From an uncultured Alphaproteobacteria bacterium (GTDB lineage Bacteria > Pseudomonadota > Alphaproteobacteria > RF32 > CAG-239), in assembly GCA_944391395.1 (NCBI GenBank), contig CALXTI010000012.1:1-37650 (forward strand): DNA of 37,650 nucleotides. The letters are read 5' to 3'. Of the stretch, positions 18,300 through 26,573 are shown in pieces. The number at the start of each line of letters is the position of its first letter. Position 1 is the stretch's first letter. The translations under genes were made by a program, and so were the position numbers. The notes beneath the pieces are model-generated. The model had not been told where the DNA came from and did not search any database. It saw only the letters and a program-made list of their open reading frames with translations.

Positions 18300-18318
18300 T
18301 TTATGCAAAGTGCATAAA
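18300..18318. repeat. Small perfect inverted repeat downstream of pilin-like gene 1
   Basis: TTTATGCA-aag-TGCATAAA lies four bases after the stop of the pilin-like gene. It lacks a clear T-tail, so it may be a weak terminator or 3'-end stabilising hairpin. Confidence 0.4.
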
Positions 18319-18322
18319 TCGT

Positions 18323-18946
18323 TTATATTTCCCAATCCAAATAAAACGCAGTGTCCTTTTTATTAAGATGCGCTGTGCAAAGCTGTTCAATATCCTCTAA
18401 GGTAATACGGCTGATGCATTTTCTGCTGCCGATATTACAATAAGCATCTCCGAAATAAACAGCCCTGGTTTCATTTTCTGTCCAAACGTCGCTATACGTT
18501 TGTAGATGGCGTAAAGAATTGCTGTTTGCTTTGGCTGCCAGAACAATATTTTGACAAATATCAAAATATTCCGAGCTTTTCTTACGTAATTCGGGATGCA
18601 TGTAAACAGCTATGATAGAAGTTCCCGAATAAACTTCTTTTTGGATACCAATCTTTGTATTAAATATATCATAAACAGATTGCGTCGTGTTTGAATGAAT
18701 CATTTCATCGGGAAATTCGCCGAGTTTGATAAAATAGTTTGTTAAGTTGCTGGTTTGGTCAATATCATTAAAAGAATAAACATTGCGCGCCACGGCGTTA
18801 AAAACCGTGCTAAGCTGTTCGGCCTGCCGATTGAGTTTATATTTGAACATGGCTTTTGCGTAACCCGACATTGCCCCGACCGATAAAACACCGATTATCG
18901 CTAATACGCCGAGCATTTCGACCATACTTCTACCATTTTCCCGCAT
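18323..18946 (-). CDS. Type IV pilin-like protein 1 (207 aa, short leader)
   Basis: The product begins MRENG|RSMVEMLGVLAIIG. A glycine at -1, a 20-residue hydrophobic helix and Glu at +5 match the prepilin peptidase site, although +1 is Arg rather than Phe/Met. After the helix comes 'SGYAKAMFKYKLN', shared with the pilin-like proteins at 25553 and 29712. The C-terminal ~100 residues hold four Cys and a 'DAYCNIGSRKC' region comparable to 'DKYCTAWNKC' in pilin-like protein 2. It is probably a (pseudo)pilin processed at the inner membrane. No pilus assembly gene is in the window. An AGGAG site supports the start, and promoter copy C lies ~45 bases upstream. Confidence 0.85.
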   Translation of the reverse strand: MRENGRSMVEMLGVLAIIGVLSVGAMSGYAKAMFKYKLNRQAEQLSTVFNAVARNVYSFNDIDQTSNLTNYFIKLGEFPDEMIHSNTTQSVYDIFNTKIGIQKEVYSGTSIIAVYMHPELRKKSSEYFDICQNIVLAAKANSNSLRHLQTYSDVWTENETRAVYFGDAYCNIGSRKCISRITLEDIEQLCTAHLNKKDTAFYLDWEI

Positions 18947-18979
18947 AATTTTCTCCTAAAAAAAGCAAAAGAATATGTA

Positions 18980-19040
18980 TTTTCCCGATATTCTAAACCG
19001 TTTTTTTTTTTTGCAACTTTAAAGATTCTCCGACCAATCT
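18980..19040 (-). promoter_or_regulatory. Poly-A-spacer promoter element, copy C
   Basis: Minus-strand TTGCAA (19011-19016) and TAGAAT (18990-18995) are separated by 15 nt containing part of a 12-A tract (forward T-run 19001-19012). It is nearly identical to the left-edge copy over ~60 bases and sits directly upstream of pilin-like gene 1. Confidence 0.65.
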
Positions 19041-19121
19041 TTTCTTTGCTCGAGGGTGGGTTTATGATTTGCTCTTAATGAATTTTTTTTAAGAAAAAAT
19101 TTCGCCGCTATGAGGTTTAAA

Positions 19122-19158
19122 CAAAAACACACCCTGCCTTTGCGGGGCAAGGTGTGTT
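19122..19158 (-). terminator. Terminator of the 165-aa lipoprotein gene
   Basis: Arms ACACACC / GGTGTGT with inner TGCC / GGCA pairing are followed on the minus strand by a T-rich tract, 14 bases after the stop codon. Confidence 0.75.
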
Positions 19159-19171
19159 TGAAAGTCGGCGT

Positions 19172-19669
19172 TTATTTGCAATACTTGATTTCGCCGGCAG
19201 GTAGATTTCGATACGAATTCGGCTTGATTTTTTTGCCGTTATACTTCGGGTCGCCGTAAAAAACAAACTCGCAGAATTTTCCGGCTTTTGTTTGTCCCTG
19301 CAACCATACCGTACCCTCGTTATCGGATACAACGCGTAAGCGTCCGGCTTCATTTTCCCAAAGACTGAATTGGTCGGAGATAACATAAGTATATGTATCG
19401 CCGTTGGCATAGCCGTATTTTATCTTCACCGGCTGATACAAAATTTTCTCGTCGTAATTGACGGCGACGGAAGTGGCGGCTTCGGCAGCCGGCGCATTGT
19501 AGTAGTTGTAGGTTTGAATGTTGTTCAAATCAACGACAATGTGCTCATGTCTTGGCTGATACACCTCCGGTTGAGCCTCTTCGACCACGGGAACTTCTTT
19601 TTTCTTACCGCAGGAAACGGCGAGCATGCATGCTATTGCACACAAAGCCAAAATTTTAATTGTTTTCAT
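19172..19669 (-). CDS. Small lipoprotein of unknown function (165 aa)
   Basis: The signal peptide ends in the lipobox 'LAVSC' with C20 as the lipidated residue, followed by a Lys run and a Pro/Glu/Val linker. Residues ~75-165 are beta-rich ('YGYANGDTYTYVISDQFSLWENEAGRLRVV') with two Cys near the C-terminus. I do not recognise the domain. The +2 residue is Gly, so outer-membrane sorting is expected if Lol rules hold. It has its own terminator. Confidence 0.75.
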   Translation of the reverse strand: MKTIKILALCAIACMLAVSCGKKKEVPVVEEAQPEVYQPRHEHIVVDLNNIQTYNYYNAPAAEAATSVAVNYDEKILYQPVKIKYGYANGDTYTYVISDQFSLWENEAGRLRVVSDNEGTVWLQGQTKAGKFCEFVFYGDPKYNGKKIKPNSYRNLPAGEIKYCK

Positions 19670-19769
19670 AATACTTTATTTTAAATTTAACAAAAATAAG
19701 GATGTATAGATACAGATATCCAAAATTAAGAGATTCGTCAAGTATTTTTCCACAATCTGTCAAATTTGC

Positions 19770-19895
19770 TCAACCGTAAAAAGATATATTCGCTACAAAC
19801 CTTGCGGTTTGACCACGCTCGTTGGCGAGGAGCTGTGTCGGGAGGCGCCTTGGCATTCAGCCCCGAGTAAAATCTAAGTTTTCTGTAAGGCTTGA
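19770..19895. ncRNA. Candidate structured RNA between rpsA and the lipoprotein gene
   Basis: The segment is GC-richer than the surrounding intergenic DNA and has no ORF. It contains a perfect CAAACC-ttgc-GGTTTG hairpin (19796-19811), CTCG-ttgg-CGAG (19818-19829), and TCGGG / CCCGA arms (19838-19842 with 19862-19866). The ends (TCAACC and AGAT with ATCT and GGCTTGA) can also pair, giving an overall rod like 6S RNA. The strand is undecided and no clear promoter was found. It might instead be a 3' UTR structure or a palindromic repeat. Confidence 0.35.
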
Positions 19896-19898
19896 AAT

Positions 19899-19931
19899 AA
19901 AAAAACATCCCGCCGCCGGCAGGATGTTTTT
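19899..19931 (-). terminator. rpsA terminator
   Basis: An ACATCC / GGATGT stem with a GC-rich top is followed on the minus strand by seven T, 27 bases after the rpsA stop. Confidence 0.85.
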
Positions 19932-19957
19932 GTAAAGCGCTCTTCTTTGTTTTTTGA

Positions 19958-21646
19958 TTAAGAAGCGTTCTTTTTCAAGGCTTCGCCTAAAGCATCACCC
20001 AAAGAAGAACCGGAAGCGTTGGCTGCGGAATATTCTTCCAAAGCCTTCTTCTCTTCTTCAATTTCCAATGCTTTGACGGAAACGCCGAGTTTGCCGTTTT
20101 TCTTATCAACGGAGGTAAGCTTTGCTTCCAAAACCTGACCTTCGTGATAGTTTTCCGGATTCTGCGCGTCTTTGTCCTTTGACAAGTCGGCCTTCTTGAT
20201 GGTAGCGGCAATGCCTTCTACCTCAACATTGACGCCTTTGTCATCGGTGCTGACAACAACGGCTTTGACGACATCACCTTTTTTGAGGTTTTCCAAAGCC
20301 AAAGCGGCGTTGTTTTCGGCCATCTGTTTGATGCCTAAGCTGATGCGCTCTTTTTCGACATCGACATCAATGATTTTAGCGGTAATGTCCTGACCTTTGG
20401 TATAATCTTTAACCGCTTCTTCGCCGGATTTGCCCCAAGCGATGTCGGACAGGTGAATCATACCGTCGATTTCATCGGTTAAGCCAACAAACAAACCAAA
20501 TTCGGTAATGTTTTTGATTTTGCCTTCAATGATTGAGCCGACCGGATGTTCTTCAACATATGCCGCCCAAGGATTCGGTGTGCATTGTTTGATGCCGAGG
20601 CTGATTCTTCTCTTTTCAGGGTCAACTTCCAAAACTTTGACCTGAACTTCCTGAGAAGTTGAAACAATCTTGCCCGGATGAACATTCTTGCGGGTCCAGC
20701 TCATTTCGGAAACGTGAACCAAGCCTTCAATACCGTCTTCCAATTCGACAAATGCGCCGTAATCGGTAATGTTGGTCACTTTGCCGGTGTAAACTTCGCC
20801 GACTTTGTATTTATCGGCAACCGACTGCCAAGGATCGTTCTCAAGCTGTTTCATGCCGAGGCTGATTCTTTGCGTATCTTCGTTGAACTTAATAACCTGG
20901 ACTTTTACCGTCTGACCGACAGACAAAACTTCGGCCGGATGGTTGATGCGTTTCCAGGAAATATCGGTAACGTGCAGCAAACCGTCGACGCCGCCCAAAT
21001 CAATAAATGCACCGTAATCGGTGATGTTTTTAACAATACCTTCCAAAACGGCGCCTTCTTTGATGGTGTCAATCAATTCGGCACGAGCTTCGGCTCTGGT
21101 TTCTTCCAAGACGACGCGGCGAGAAACAACAATGTTGCCTCTCAAGCGATCCATCTTCAAAATCTGGAACGGTTGAGAAATACCCATCAACGGCGTAATG
21201 TCGCGAATCGGGCGAATATCAATCTGTGAACCGGGCAGAAAAGCAATGGCTCCGTTCAAATCAACGGTGAAACCGCCTTTGACACGGCCAAAAATGATGC
21301 CGTTAACGCGCTGACCGGCGTTCATCGCGGCTTCGAGTTCGGCCCAGGCTTCTTCGCGGCGTGCTTTTTCGCGCGACAGAACAATATTGCCGTCTTTGTC
21401 TTCATAGCGATCGACCAAAACTTCAACCTGATCACCGATTTTCAATTCCGGATTTTGGCCGAATTCACGCAAAGGAATACGACCTTCGGATTTCAAACCG
21501 ACATCAATCGTCACATAGTCATCGCTTAAATTAATGATTGTTCCTTTGACAACCGAGCCGACAATGCCTTTGTTGCCGAATTGTTCATTGAGCAATTCTT
21601 CAAAATTTTCGGTTGTTTCGGGAGCTTTAAATTCTGTATTTTCCAT
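19958..21646 (-). CDS. rpsA: 30S ribosomal protein S1
   Basis: S1 binds mRNA on the 30S subunit and promotes initiation on structured messages. The 562-residue protein has the usual six S1 repeats; repeats 3-5 show the typical 'ITDYGAFVDL...GLLHVTDISW', 'ITDYGAFVEL...GLVHVSEMSW' and 'ITEFGLFVGL...GMIHLSDIAW'. The interdomain 'RRISLGIKQC(T)PNPW' motifs are also present. The start codon has only a weak ribosome site, as is common for rpsA. It is monocistronic here with a strong terminator. Confidence 0.98.
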   Translation of the reverse strand: MENTEFKAPETTENFEELLNEQFGNKGIVGSVVKGTIINLSDDYVTIDVGLKSEGRIPLREFGQNPELKIGDQVEVLVDRYEDKDGNIVLSREKARREEAWAELEAAMNAGQRVNGIIFGRVKGGFTVDLNGAIAFLPGSQIDIRPIRDITPLMGISQPFQILKMDRLRGNIVVSRRVVLEETRAEARAELIDTIKEGAVLEGIVKNITDYGAFIDLGGVDGLLHVTDISWKRINHPAEVLSVGQTVKVQVIKFNEDTQRISLGMKQLENDPWQSVADKYKVGEVYTGKVTNITDYGAFVELEDGIEGLVHVSEMSWTRKNVHPGKIVSTSQEVQVKVLEVDPEKRRISLGIKQCTPNPWAAYVEEHPVGSIIEGKIKNITEFGLFVGLTDEIDGMIHLSDIAWGKSGEEAVKDYTKGQDITAKIIDVDVEKERISLGIKQMAENNAALALENLKKGDVVKAVVVSTDDKGVNVEVEGIAATIKKADLSKDKDAQNPENYHEGQVLEAKLTSVDKKNGKLGVSVKALEIEEEKKALEEYSAANASGSSLGDALGEALKKNAS

Positions 21647-21860
21647 TATGTATTATTTTTTCAAATAAATGCCAGACCCTCGGGTTAAAAAGAGGCGGAC
21701 TTGTGCGAAAAACAACATCTTAAACATTATCAAGCCGGCGCACCCCGGCTGTTTTTTTAAGACAAGTTTGATTTATACATGCAAATAATTATTTTTCAAG
21801 CTTTTTTTAAATATTTTCCGATAAATGATTATTATACTGTATGAATCCGGGAGAATTAAA

Positions 21861-22457
21861 ATGCTTGAGTTGTTAAATTGGCGCGAATTTTTGAGCGCTT
21901 TTGTCGTCTTGTTTGCCATTATCGACATTTTGGGGTCGACCCCGATTATAATTTCCTTACGCAAAAAAGGCAAAAAAATCAGTGCCTTCCGCGCCGCTGT
22001 TATTTCATTGTTTGCTTTTATCGGCTTTTTTTATGTCGGAGAAGCATTTTTAAGATTGTTTAATTTGGATATTTCTTCTTTTGCCGTGGCGGGTTCGATT
22101 ATCATCTTCGTCATGGCGCTGGAGATGATTTTGGATATTCAAATTTTTCGCGACAGCCCCGATTTGCCTAAAGACGCCACCATTACCCCGATAGTGTTTC
22201 CTTTGATTGTCGGTGCCGGCTCCATGACGACTTTGCTTTCCATCCGCGCGCAGTTTGAGGATATTAATATCTTGTTGGCGGTTTTGGTAAATATGATTAT
22301 CGTATACATTGTCATCAAACTGGCCAAAAATTTTGAAAAGGTGCTAAATCCGGGAATTATATATGTTTTGCAAAAGCTCTTCGGGATTATTCTGCTTGCC
22401 ATTTCGGTCAAATTGTTTATCACCAACTTGTCAATTTTGCTAAAAGAATTGGGGTAG
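21861..22457 (+). CDS. MarC family membrane protein
   Basis: The ATG at 21861 has GGGAG seven bases upstream, so I prefer it to an in-frame ATG at 21825. The 198-residue product has about six membrane helices and the MarC family features 'FAIIDILGSTPI' near the N-terminus, an internal 'ATITPIVFPLIVGAGSMTTLLS' block, and paired hydrophobic segments. MarC proteins were once linked to antibiotic resistance, but that role is not supported; the function remains unknown. Confidence 0.88.
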   Translation: MLELLNWREFLSAFVVLFAIIDILGSTPIIISLRKKGKKISAFRAAVISLFAFIGFFYVGEAFLRLFNLDISSFAVAGSIIIFVMALEMILDIQIFRDSPDLPKDATITPIVFPLIVGAGSMTTLLSIRAQFEDINILLAVLVNMIIVYIVIKLAKNFEKVLNPGIIYVLQKLFGIILLAISVKLFITNLSILLKELG

Positions 22458-22464
22458 AAATATT

Positions 22465-22496
22465 AAAAAAACGTTCTCATCAGAGAACGTTTTTTT
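22465..22496. terminator. Bidirectional terminator between marC-family gene and rpmJ
   Basis: A perfect stem (AAACGTTCTC / GAGAACGTTT) with a four-base loop has A-runs on one side and T-runs on the other. It serves the converging genes on both strands. Confidence 0.88.
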
Positions 22497-22531
22497 ACAC
22501 AAACAAAGGAGTCAATTATTTTTGCCGTGAA

Positions 22532-22657
22532 TTATCCCTGACGGCATTTCATTTTCGGGTTTTTCTTGTTAATAACATAAACCCGACCCTTGCGACGAAC
22601 CAATTTGCAGTCCTTATCGCGGATTTTCTTGGATTTTAAAGAGCTGTAGCATTTCAT
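22532..22657 (-). CDS. rpmJ: 50S ribosomal protein L36
   Basis: The 41-residue product starts [17 protein letters not shown] and ends '[11 protein letters not shown]', the classic form of the Cys-poor (zinc-independent type) L36 found in Alphaproteobacteria. C3 and C17 remain, but the full zinc-ribbon set is not conserved. AAGGAA precedes the ATG at 22657. The gene is monocistronic and ends at a bidirectional terminator. Confidence 0.95.
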   Translation of the reverse strand: MKCYSSLKSKKIRDKDCKLVRRKGRVYVINKKNPKMKCRQG

Positions 22658-22811
22658 TTTTCTAATTCCTTCTCATTACAGTTGAGCGCAACTTATGCTA
22701 AATAACTTGAAATGTCAACTTAAATTTTATAAATTCGCTAAAAATTTTAAATTAGTTGCTTTTTTACTTCTTTTTCTTATAATAAATTTAATTTTTAAAA
22801 CGGGAGTAATC

Positions 22812-23348
22812 ATGAGAAAATTTATTTTGTTTTTTTTGGCGGCGTTTTGCACGTTTCATAATTCGGCTAAGGCGCAGAACGTCAGTTATATTGAAGAAAT
22901 GCAGTCTTTGGGCGCGGTGTCCGGTCAGGGGCTTGCCTGCCAGGCTTCCAAATACGACACGTTTGAGCTGTTGGCGCGCGCTATTATGATTTCAAAGGCC
23001 AAATCTGACGCCGAACAGGCCAAAGGCATGGAAGCTTATAATGAATACAAAGCCAATGCGTTTATATCAAAAGTAAAAGACGGATTTTACGATTGCCGCA
23101 ACATTGCAACCGCGTTTGACAAACAGGCTATTTTCAGAGCCACGCTTTATGGCAACGGCACAATCAAGATGCCCGACGGAAAGGTTATTACTCCGCGCCA
23201 TGCTTACGATGCGACTCAGGTGTATAAAAAAGACCCGTCGGCGCGTGAAAAATATATCAAGCGTTACACGGAGCAAACCCGCAAAATCCACAACGATCCG
23301 GCGTTTCAACGGGCATTGCGCGAACGTCAGATGCAAGACGGTTTATAA
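22812..23348 (+). CDS. Periplasmic protein of unknown function (178 aa)
   Basis: The ATG at 22812 is chosen because GGGAG lies five bases upstream and a clear signal peptide follows (cleavage near 'SAKA|QNVS'); a longer frame from 22695 would add an implausible 39-residue extension. The mature protein is helical with a Cys pair ('QGLACQASKYD' and 'DGFYDCRN') that may form a disulfide. The last ~60 residues are basic and rich in Arg, Lys and Gln. The family is not recognised. EttA follows 42 bases downstream with its own strong ribosome site. Confidence 0.75.
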   Translation: MRKFILFFLAAFCTFHNSAKAQNVSYIEEMQSLGAVSGQGLACQASKYDTFELLARAIMISKAKSDAEQAKGMEAYNEYKANAFISKVKDGFYDCRNIATAFDKQAIFRATLYGNGTIKMPDGKVITPRHAYDATQVYKKDPSAREKYIKRYTEQTRKIHNDPAFQRALRERQMQDGL

Positions 23349-23390
23349 TCATTGTTAACATTTTAATTTTTTTATCAGGAGGCAAAATAC

Positions 23391-25070
23391 ATGGCGGCAT
23401 ATCAGTATGTTTTTGTCATGCAGAATTTAACCAAAGTTTTTCCGGGCGGCAAAGAATTGTTCAAAGGGATTACTCTTTCTTTTTTACCCGGAGCGAAAAT
23501 CGGCGTTTTGGGTGTTAACGGCGCCGGAAAATCCACGCTTTTGAAAATCATGGCCGGCGTGGACAAGGATTTTAACGGCGAGGCCTGGGCGGCCGACGGT
23601 GTTAAGGTCGGGTATCTTGAGCAGGAACCACAGCTTGACCCGAACAAAAACGTGATGGAAAACGTTATGGACGGTGTGGGTCAAACGCGCGCCCTGTTGC
23701 AAGAGTTTGAAGAGGTATCCGCCAAATTTGCCGAGCCGATGAGCGATGAGGAAATGAACACTTTGATTGAAAAACAGGCAGAATTGCAGGAAAAAATTGA
23801 CGCTTGCAACGGTTGGGATTTGGAACGCACCATCCAGATTGCGATGGACGCGTTGCGCTGCCCGCCGGCGGAAGCCGACGTCACCAAGCTTTCCGGCGGC
23901 GAAAAACGCCGTGTGGCATTGTGTCGTTTGTTGCTGCAAAAGCCTGATTTGCTGCTGCTCGATGAACCGACCAACCATCTGGATGCCGAATCGGTTGCCT
24001 GGCTGGAACAATATTTGAAAGATTACAAAGGCACGGTAGTGATGGTTACCCACGACCGATACTTTTTGGACAACGTTACGGGTTGGATTCTGGAACTCGA
24101 CCGCGGGCAGGGAATTCCTTATGAGGGAAATTATTCCTCATGGTTGGAACAAAAGCAAAAACGTCTGGAACAGGAAGCCCGTGAAGAAAGCGCCCGTCAA
24201 AAGATTTTGGCTAACGAATTAGAGTGGATTCAAAAAAATCCCAAAGCGCGGCAAGCCAAGTCAAAAGCGCGTATCAACGCTTATGACGAGCTGTTGTCGC
24301 AGGCAACGAAAGACAAAATCACGCACGCATATATCAACATTCCGATGACGGAGCGTTTGGGCGATTTGGTGATTGAAGCCAATCATATCAGCAAGGCCTT
24401 CGGCGATAGGGTTTTGATTGATGATTTGTCTTTTAAAATTCCCAAGGGCGCGATTGTCGGCATCATTGGTCCGAACGGTGCCGGCAAAACAACCTTGTTT
24501 AAGATGATTACCGGCGCCGAAAAACCCGACAAAGGCGAAATCAGAATCGGTGAAACGGTTGATTTGGGTTATGTTGATCAAACACGCGATGAGCTGAGCC
24601 CTGCTAAAACCGTGTGGGAAGAAATCTCCGACGGATTGGATATTATTGAACTGGGCAAAAAACAAATGCCTTCGCGCGCTTATGTCGGGCAGTTTAATTT
24701 TAAGGGTTCCGACCAACAGAAAAAAGTCGGCCAGCTTTCCGGCGGCGAGCGCAACCGCGTGCATTTGGCCAAAATGCTCAAAAAAGGCGCCAATGTTATT
24801 TTGCTTGATGAGCCGACCAACGATTTGGACGTCGACACATTGCGTTCTTTGGAAGAAGGTATTATGAATTATCCGGGCTGTGTGTTGGTAACCTCGCACG
24901 ATCGTTGGTTTTTGGACCGCTTGGCGACGCATATTTTGGCTTATGAAGACGAAGGCCATGTGGAGTGGTTTGAAGGAAACTTTGAAGAATATGAAAAAGA
25001 CAAACGCCGCCGTTTGGGTGATGAAGCCTGCAAACCGCACCGCTTGAAATATAAAAAGCTTGAACGATAA
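23391..25070 (+). CDS. ettA: Energy-dependent translational throttle protein EttA (ABC-F)
   Basis: EttA is a ribosome-bound ABC-F ATPase that gates the first elongation step according to ADP/ATP ratio. The 559-residue protein has two ATPase domains. The first has Walker A '[10 protein letters not shown]', signature '[15 protein letters not shown]' and Walker B '[12 protein letters not shown]'; the second has '[10 protein letters not shown]', '[15 protein letters not shown]' and '[12 protein letters not shown]'. The EttA arm insertion lies around residues 95-140 and the linker contains '[17 protein letters not shown]'. Length and arm fit EttA rather than Uup or an antibiotic-resistance ABC-F. 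AGGAGG precedes the start. Confidence 0.96.
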   Translation: MAAYQYVFVMQNLTKVFPGGKELFKGITLSFLPGAKIGVLGVNGAGKSTLLKIMAGVDKDFNGEAWAADGVKVGYLEQEPQLDPNKNVMENVMDGVGQTRALLQEFEEVSAKFAEPMSDEEMNTLIEKQAELQEKIDACNGWDLERTIQIAMDALRCPPAEADVTKLSGGEKRRVALCRLLLQKPDLLLLDEPTNHLDAESVAWLEQYLKDYKGTVVMVTHDRYFLDNVTGWILELDRGQGIPYEGNYSSWLEQKQKRLEQEAREESARQKILANELEWIQKNPKARQAKSKARINAYDELLSQATKDKITHAYINIPMTERLGDLVIEANHISKAFGDRVLIDDLSFKIPKGAIVGIIGPNGAGKTTLFKMITGAEKPDKGEIRIGETVDLGYVDQTRDELSPAKTVWEEISDGLDIIELGKKQMPSRAYVGQFNFKGSDQQKKVGQLSGGERNRVHLAKMLKKGANVILLDEPTNDLDVDTLRSLEEGIMNYPGCVLVTSHDRWFLDRLATHILAYEDEGHVEWFEGNFEEYEKDKRRRLGDEACKPHRLKYKKLER

Positions 25071-25091
25071 ATGCGCTTGTTTGGCTTTAAG

Positions 25092-25122
25092 ACGGCAGAG
25101 CTCAAAATCTGCCGTTTTTTTT
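25092..25122 (+). terminator. ettA terminator
   Basis: ACGGCAGA / TCTGCCGT arms with an eight-base loop followed by eight T, 21 bases after the ettA stop. Confidence 0.9.
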
Positions 25123-25133
25123 GTAATAAAATC

Positions 25134-25162
25134 TTGACAAAAATTTTCGATAATGTTATTTT
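25134..25162 (+). promoter_or_regulatory. Promoter of the 101-aa orphan gene
   Basis: A consensus TTGACA (25134-25139) is followed after 17 nt by TATTTT (25157-25162). The gene starts 37 bases further on with no Shine-Dalgarno sequence. Confidence 0.55.
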
Positions 25163-25199
25163 TAACGCTACGCAAATATAATTAAAAATCATATATATT

Positions 25200-25505
25200 A
25201 TGGACTGGAAGAAAAGTAAAATTGAAAGCTTCTTTTCCGATAGGAAACAGGAGCGGATTAAAAAAATTATTGAAGGCCTGCAGGCAAATTCTCAGGCAGA
25301 AGAAAATCTATATAACGGGCTTTTTGCGGAAGTTTTTCCGCCCAAAAAAGAAATGCCGGTTTTATGGAACACTATGAGCATTGATCAAAAATGTGATTAT
25401 CTGAAAATAGCGTCAATAATAATAGATGCGTATCAGAAAACATGGAAAAAACATCCGGAATTCATCCCGATGTTTGTGAAGAACATTTTGCGATTGATGA
25501 AATGA
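25200..25505 (+). CDS. Small cytoplasmic protein of unknown function (101 aa)
   Basis: The product is charged and helical, begins 'MDWKKSKIESFFSDRKQERI', and has no signal peptide, membrane segment or known motif. No ribosome site precedes the ATG. A good promoter upstream and a terminator downstream support it as a real single gene. It sits tail-to-tail with pilin-like gene 2, as the other small orphan at 29381 does with pilin-like gene 3. Confidence 0.65.
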   Translation: MDWKKSKIESFFSDRKQERIKKIIEGLQANSQAEENLYNGLFAEVFPPKKEMPVLWNTMSIDQKCDYLKIASIIIDAYQKTWKKHPEFIPMFVKNILRLMK

Positions 25506-25527
25506 GCAAAATGAGCTATCGCACATA

Positions 25528-25557
25528 AATAAAAACCGCCGTTTGGCGGTTTTTATT
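25528..25557. terminator. Bidirectional terminator
   Basis: A perfect AAAAACCGCC / GGCGGTTTTT stem with a four-base loop lies between the 101-aa gene and pilin-like gene 2. Its right arm overlaps the pilin stop codon. Confidence 0.88.
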
Positions 25558-26236
25558 TTACCCTCAGTTTCAAATGGGAAGCATTTTTATCAATATGTTC
25601 GGCGCACATGGAATCAATATCGTTTGGCGTCAAATCTTTAAGGCATTTATTCCATGCCGTGCAATATTTATCTCCGTAAGCACTTCCTACTAAAGAATTT
25701 TCATTTCCCCAGTCGCTTAAAGAAGATGCGACATAAATATCTTCGTGAAACTCCTTGGCAATCAGAAAAAATTGCCGGCATATGGATAAATTTTGGTCGG
25801 ATTTATCAATCTGTAACATGGTATATAATGTATCACCGGTGGTTTCATAAGCTATCCATACTTCGTTGCTGAAGACATCGACCAGAGTGTCATCTGTTGT
25901 CGGCAACTTCATTTCTTCGGGAATCAATCCGAGTTTATTGTACATGGCGGTTATAGCGTACGAACCGTTGTCATCAGCATCCGGACTATCAATTTTAAAT
26001 TGCCGGGCATAAGCTATCATGGCACTGATAATTTGATTGTACTGTTCGCTCATTTTATTTAATTTATACTTAAACATGGCTTTGGAGTAACCACTCATCG
26101 CCCCGACGGAAAGCACACCGATAATCGCCAAAACCCCCAGCATCTCGACCATGGAACGACCGCATAACGGCACATCTGCTTGCCTTTTTTCGTTGTGTGC
26201 CGGAGAGAAAAAATTAAAAAAATCAAACCAATTCAT
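25553..26236 (-). CDS. Type IV pilin-like protein 2 (26-residue leader)
   Basis: The ATG at 26236 has GGGAG eight bases upstream and is preferred over a TTG at 26251. The leader is 26 residues and ends 'ADVPLCG', followed by the prepilin-like 'RSMVEMLGVLAIIG' helix with Glu at +5 and then 'SGYSKAMFKYKLN'. The globular part has a Cys pair in 'DKYCTAWNKC' and a C-terminal 'IDSMCAEHIDK', the same layout as pilin-like protein 1 ('IEQLCTAHLNK'). It likely belongs to the same pilus or pseudopilus family with diversified head domains. Promoter copy D lies about 45 bases upstream. Confidence 0.84.
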   Translation of the reverse strand: MNWFDFFNFFSPAHNEKRQADVPLCGRSMVEMLGVLAIIGVLSVGAMSGYSKAMFKYKLNKMSEQYNQIISAMIAYARQFKIDSPDADDNGSYAITAMYNKLGLIPEEMKLPTTDDTLVDVFSNEVWIAYETTGDTLYTMLQIDKSDQNLSICRQFFLIAKEFHEDIYVASSLSDWGNENSLVGSAYGDKYCTAWNKCLKDLTPNDIDSMCAEHIDKNASHLKLRVK

Positions 26237-26264
26237 CAAAAGAACTCCCAAAATTGCAAAAAGT

Positions 26265-26325
26265 ATCTATTTTCCCGATATTCTAAACCGTTTTTTTTTT
26301 TTGCAATTTTAAAGAGTCTTTTGGG
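26265..26325 (-). promoter_or_regulatory. Poly-A-spacer promoter element, copy D
   Basis: Minus-strand TTGCAA (26301-26306) and TAGAAT (26280-26285) have a 15-nt spacer within a 12-A tract context (forward T-run 26291-26302). The upstream flank differs from copies A-C and E but matches copy F. Confidence 0.65.
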
Positions 26326-26440
26326 GATAAATCTCAACCGGCGGGAGGAGCGAGCGCATCAATATGAATGCCAAATCTGTCATACAACTACCCGACGGAG
26401 GCATGACAAAAAAGAATTGAGCTTTGCCTGAGTGACATAA

Positions 26441-26477
26441 ACAAAAAGGCACCGGCTTGATGTCGATGTCTTTTTGT
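26441..26477 (-). terminator. Possible terminator of the 423-aa Cys-rich gene
   Basis: ACAAAAAG / CTTTTTGT outer arms with partly paired inner arms form a hairpin ending in a T-rich strand. It is about 100 bases past the stop codon, so this assignment is moderate. Confidence 0.5.
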
Positions 26478-26573
26478 TTCATTCTGTTACTTGATTTATT
26501 ATCAAGGGACTTTTTACAGTCTTATTTTCATGATACAAATCAAACCCAGGGTTCTTTTAGTCAGAGAAATGTT

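Larger units (their letters stand above)
26252..26573. other. Intergenic region between pilin-like gene 2 and the second Cys-rich gene
   Basis: The first ~75 bases hold promoter copy D. The middle (26330-26435) has no ORF with a ribosome site and no structure I can name; its 'AGAGTCTTTTGGGGATAA' start is shared with the flank of copy F. The part near 26441-26477 holds a hairpin. Nothing else is recognised. Confidence 0.6.

Noticed and set aside
20678..21229. 183-residue plus-strand frame opposite rpsA
   Set aside because: Antisense shadow of the highly conserved S1 repeats, with no promoter or ribosome site.
24261..25175. 304-residue minus-strand frame opposite ettA
   Set aside because: Antisense to two clear ABC-F motifs, with composition typical of a shadow frame.
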